From Gordonia namibiensis NBRC 108229 (GTDB lineage Bacteria > Actinomycetota > Actinomycetes > Mycobacteriales > Mycobacteriaceae), in the NCBI RefSeq assembly GCF_000298235.1, contig NZ_BAHE01000002.1, forward strand, positions 124,001-188,000: DNA of 64,000 nucleotides, given 5' to 3'. Under the pieces are notes generated by a model that was not told where the DNA came from, searched no databases, and saw only the letters and a list, made by a program, of their open reading frames with translations. Positions 62,336 to 64,000 of the stretch are shown piece by piece. Every line of letters starts with the position of its first letter. Within the stretch, counting starts at the first letter, position 1. Both the position numbers and the translations under genes were made by a program.

Positions 62336-62911
62336 TCAGGCCGGCTCCAGCGCCCGGTTCGCCTTCTCCAGAGCGGCGAGCGTTCGCAGGATCGAATCCC
62401 GCTTCGCGGTCAGGTCCGACACCTTGGCCTTGCCACTCAAGCCGGAGTCCTTCTGCGCGACCGTCAGGCGTTCCTCGATCTCGGCGAGCTGCGCCAGCAG
62501 GTTCTTGGCGCGGCTCATGAGTTCGGCCCGGTCCGGCCGGGTGACCCCGGACTTGTCGTTCTGGGTCTTGGGGGCCGGCGTCTTGCTGCTCGCCTTCGGC
62601 GCGTTGGTCGCGGTGCGGGTCGCGACGCGCTGTCCCGGCTTGGACTTGCTGCGCGTAGGCGTCTGCGAGCGGGTCTGGTTCAGCAGCACCCGGGCCTCGC
62701 GCGCGGCCACGCGGTGTTCGTGTTCCTCCTCGTCCTCGGAGGCGAGCGATCCACCCAGGGGCCGCAGACCGTACAGGCCGACGAACTCGCGGGCCGCAGC
62801 GATGGTCTGTTCTGCAGTGCGGCAACGCCCGCAGCGCGGTTCGCCACGGAGTTCGGCGATGTCCTCGGTGGACGAGCACCACACGCAAACATGCGAAGTG
62901 AGGTCGGTCAT
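62336..62911 (-). CDS. Zinc-finger and coiled-coil protein of unknown function
   Basis: A 191-residue protein. An N-terminal four-cysteine finger (VCVWCSSTEDIAEL, then PRCGRC) is followed by a short helix (FVGLYGLRPLGG), a Lys/Thr/Pro-rich linker (SQTPTRSKSKPGQRVATRTA) and a C-terminal coiled coil (AKNLLAQLAEIEERLTVAQK, LTAKRDSILRTLAALEKANR). I do not recognise it. The start is uncertain: ATG 62911, or GTG 62938 eight bases after TAGTCT as a leaderless mRNA. The 232 bases between it and the transporter gene hold nothing I can name. Confidence 0.68.
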   Translation of the reverse strand: MTDLTSHVCVWCSSTEDIAELRGEPRCGRCRTAEQTIAAAREFVGLYGLRPLGGSLASEDEEEHEHRVAAREARVLLNQTRSQTPTRSKSKPGQRVATRTATNAPKASSKTPAPKTQNDKSGVTRPDRAELMSRAKNLLAQLAEIEERLTVAQKDSGLSGKAKVSDLTAKRDSILRTLAALEKANRALEPA

Positions 62912-63075
62912 GAAAGCATCGTCAGCAGCGGAATTCACGTGAGAAAAGACTACGGCACATGGCTTTTCGTTCTGCAGCGGGGTTGCACCCTCACTCCGAC
63001 GGGTGGTCCGGAGGACGATCTTCCGAGGACGCCGCCGCCTCGATGACCTCCGCAAAGGGCGACGATGTCTTCGCC

Positions 63076-63116
63076 GCGACCCATGACAGTCGACGACGGC
63101 GACTGTCATGGGTCGC
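63076..63116 (-). terminator. 17-bp hairpin after eutC
   Basis: Perfect arms 63076-63092 and 63100-63116 around a seven-base loop, 11 bases past the eutC stop. No T tract. Confidence 0.7.
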
Positions 63117-63127
63117 CCAGACGGTAT

Positions 63128-63901
63128 CTAGCCGTCCAGAATGCGCGCGTCACTGTCCGCGAGTTGGTCGCGTGAGGTGTCCTTGAGCGCGACTCCGGAT
63201 CTCCCGAGTTTGCGGGCGCCGTCCACCAGGGCCGCGGTGATCGCGGCGGCGGTCGTGTAGTCGAGACCGTCGGGCGGGTGGATGTTGGAGATGCAGTTGC
63301 GGTCAGCGTCATGGCGTCCCGCTTGCGGGAGATGGGTGAGGTAGATGCCGAGACTGTCGGCGACCGAGAGCCCGGGGCGTTCGCCGATGATCATGATCAT
63401 CGTCTGGGCACGGAGGGCTTCGCCGATGTGGTCGCCGAGTGCGACCCGGGCCTGGGTCGCGATCACCGGGGGAGCGAGCGAGTAGCGCTCGCCGAGGGTG
63501 TCGAGGAGCGCGTCGAGCAGTCCCCGTCCGTGGTCGGCGAGTGCGCGCGGTGAGAGTCCGTCGGCCAGCACGATGGCGAGGTCGGCGCCGGTGTCGGGCA
63601 GATGAGACAGGTCCGCGGGCTGCCGTCCGAGATCCGGTCGCCTCAGGTACTCGCCGCGGGAATCGGCCCGGCTCTGCACATGCAGTGCTGGTTCCATGTC
63701 GAGTTCGCTGATCTGCCGGGTCAGGTCGTCGACGTCGAGAGGTTCGTGCACGGCGTCGCGCGCAGCGGAATGAGCAGCCTTGAACTCCAGTACTCGACGC
63801 GAGGGGAGTGAATTCCCGGCCCGGCCCAGGCCGATCCGCGCCTGGGTGGTCAGTCGTAGGTCGGCCCAATGGTCCTCGGCCGGTTGATCGGCGGCGTTCA
63901 T
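63128..63901 (-). CDS. eutC: Ethanolamine ammonia-lyase small subunit
   Basis: A 257-residue EutC. Family marks: ARIGLGRAGNSLPSRRVLEF, AHSAARDAVHEPLD, GERPGLSVADSLGIYLTH, the Cys in GRHDADRNCISNIHPPDGL (cobalamin-side) and ARKLGRSGVALKD. With EutB it splits ethanolamine into acetaldehyde and ammonia using adenosylcobalamin. Its ATG overlaps the eutB stop by four bases (ATGA). Last gene of the operon, followed by a hairpin. Confidence 0.95.
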   Translation of the reverse strand: MNAADQPAEDHWADLRLTTQARIGLGRAGNSLPSRRVLEFKAAHSAARDAVHEPLDVDDLTRQISELDMEPALHVQSRADSRGEYLRRPDLGRQPADLSHLPDTGADLAIVLADGLSPRALADHGRGLLDALLDTLGERYSLAPPVIATQARVALGDHIGEALRAQTMIMIIGERPGLSVADSLGIYLTHLPQAGRHDADRNCISNIHPPDGLDYTTAAAITAALVDGARKLGRSGVALKDTSRDQLADSDARILDG

Positions 63902-64000
63902 CGGGCCACCGTCAGCGAACGCAAGGGAGAGTTAACCACGTCGACCGGCAGGATCCGCCCATCGGTGTCGGCCATCCCGAGCCCCGCCAGCCAGGTCTCG
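63898..64000 (-). CDS. eutB: Ethanolamine ammonia-lyase large subunit, C-terminal end only
   Basis: The last 33 residues of a minus-strand gene that enters from the right edge (ETWLAGLGMADTDGRILPVD, then VVNSPLRSLTVAR and TGA). The position directly before eutC with a coupled stop/start and the EutB-like ending identify it; the catalytic parts lie outside the window. Confidence 0.8.
   Translation of the reverse strand, partial: ETWLAGLGMADTDGRILPVDVVNSPLRSLTVAR

Noticed and set aside
1-64000. tRNA, rRNA, CRISPR, prophage or insertion sequence
   Set aside because: I looked for cloverleaf ends, transposase motifs and regular spacer arrays and found none. A tRNAscan, Infernal and ISfinder run would settle this.

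Overview
The window is a high-GC, gene-dense actinobacterial chromosome segment. The protein set points to the Mycobacteriales, most likely Gordonia or a close Rhodococcus relative: a PknK-type kinase, an EthA-type Baeyer-Villiger monooxygenase, UdgX, an LGFP-repeat lipoprotein, an F420-type oxidoreductase, a CYP153 alkane hydroxylase system and an ADH very like Rhodococcus ruber ADH-A. The genus is an inference. I see no rRNA, tRNA, CRISPR, phage or insertion sequence, and no stretch over about 300 bases without a gene.

Layout. 1-6.7 kb: secreted hydrolase, two-gene ABC exporter, twin hairpins, LLM oxidoreductase, membrane protein, orphan ketosynthase. 6.9-15.7 kb: PAS/GGDEF/EAL protein, sugar porter, nitronate monooxygenase-like protein, pknK preceded by a possible leader ORF. 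15.7-21.9 kb: SDR with divergent XRE regulator, MarR with divergent DoxX, paired SMR transporters, CoA-transferase, YihY protein. 22-31.6 kb: NAD-binding protein, SnoaL-like protein, udgX, secreted lipase, ADH operon, pyridoxal-type kinase, LGFP lipoprotein, TPP enzyme. 31.6-40.8 kb: ethA, cation/proton antiporter, cysteine hydrolase, thioesterase with tandem operators, second YihY protein, a truncated azoreductase abutting an HxlR gene, PlsC-like acyltransferase, ADH-A-like dehydrogenase.

40.9-49.1 kb: a minus-strand run selO -> serine/cysteine repeat protein -> TraR/DksA zinc finger protein, then a zinc ribbon, VOC protein, GltB-like FMN protein, enoyl-CoA hydratase, YceI protein and a glycine-rich membrane protein. 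49.2-59.9 kb is a catabolic island: P450 + SnoaL-like protein, SCP-x thiolase + tandem HxlR regulator, a divergent carotenoid oxygenase + second thiolase, and a complete ferredoxin / CYP153 / ferredoxin reductase operon under a divergent TetR gene with two matching operators. 60-64 kb: a frameshifted orphan substrate-binding protein, a formate/nitrite-type transporter, a zinc-finger coiled-coil protein, and the eutBC end of an ethanolamine ammonia-lyase operon that runs off the right edge.

The most unusual item is the protein at 41357-41794. Serine recurs exactly every sixth residue for 14 repeats, then ten cysteines recur exactly every third residue. Its stop overlaps the start of a TraR/DksA-type zinc finger gene (GTGA), so the two are probably made together. 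I do not recognise a described function for this pair.
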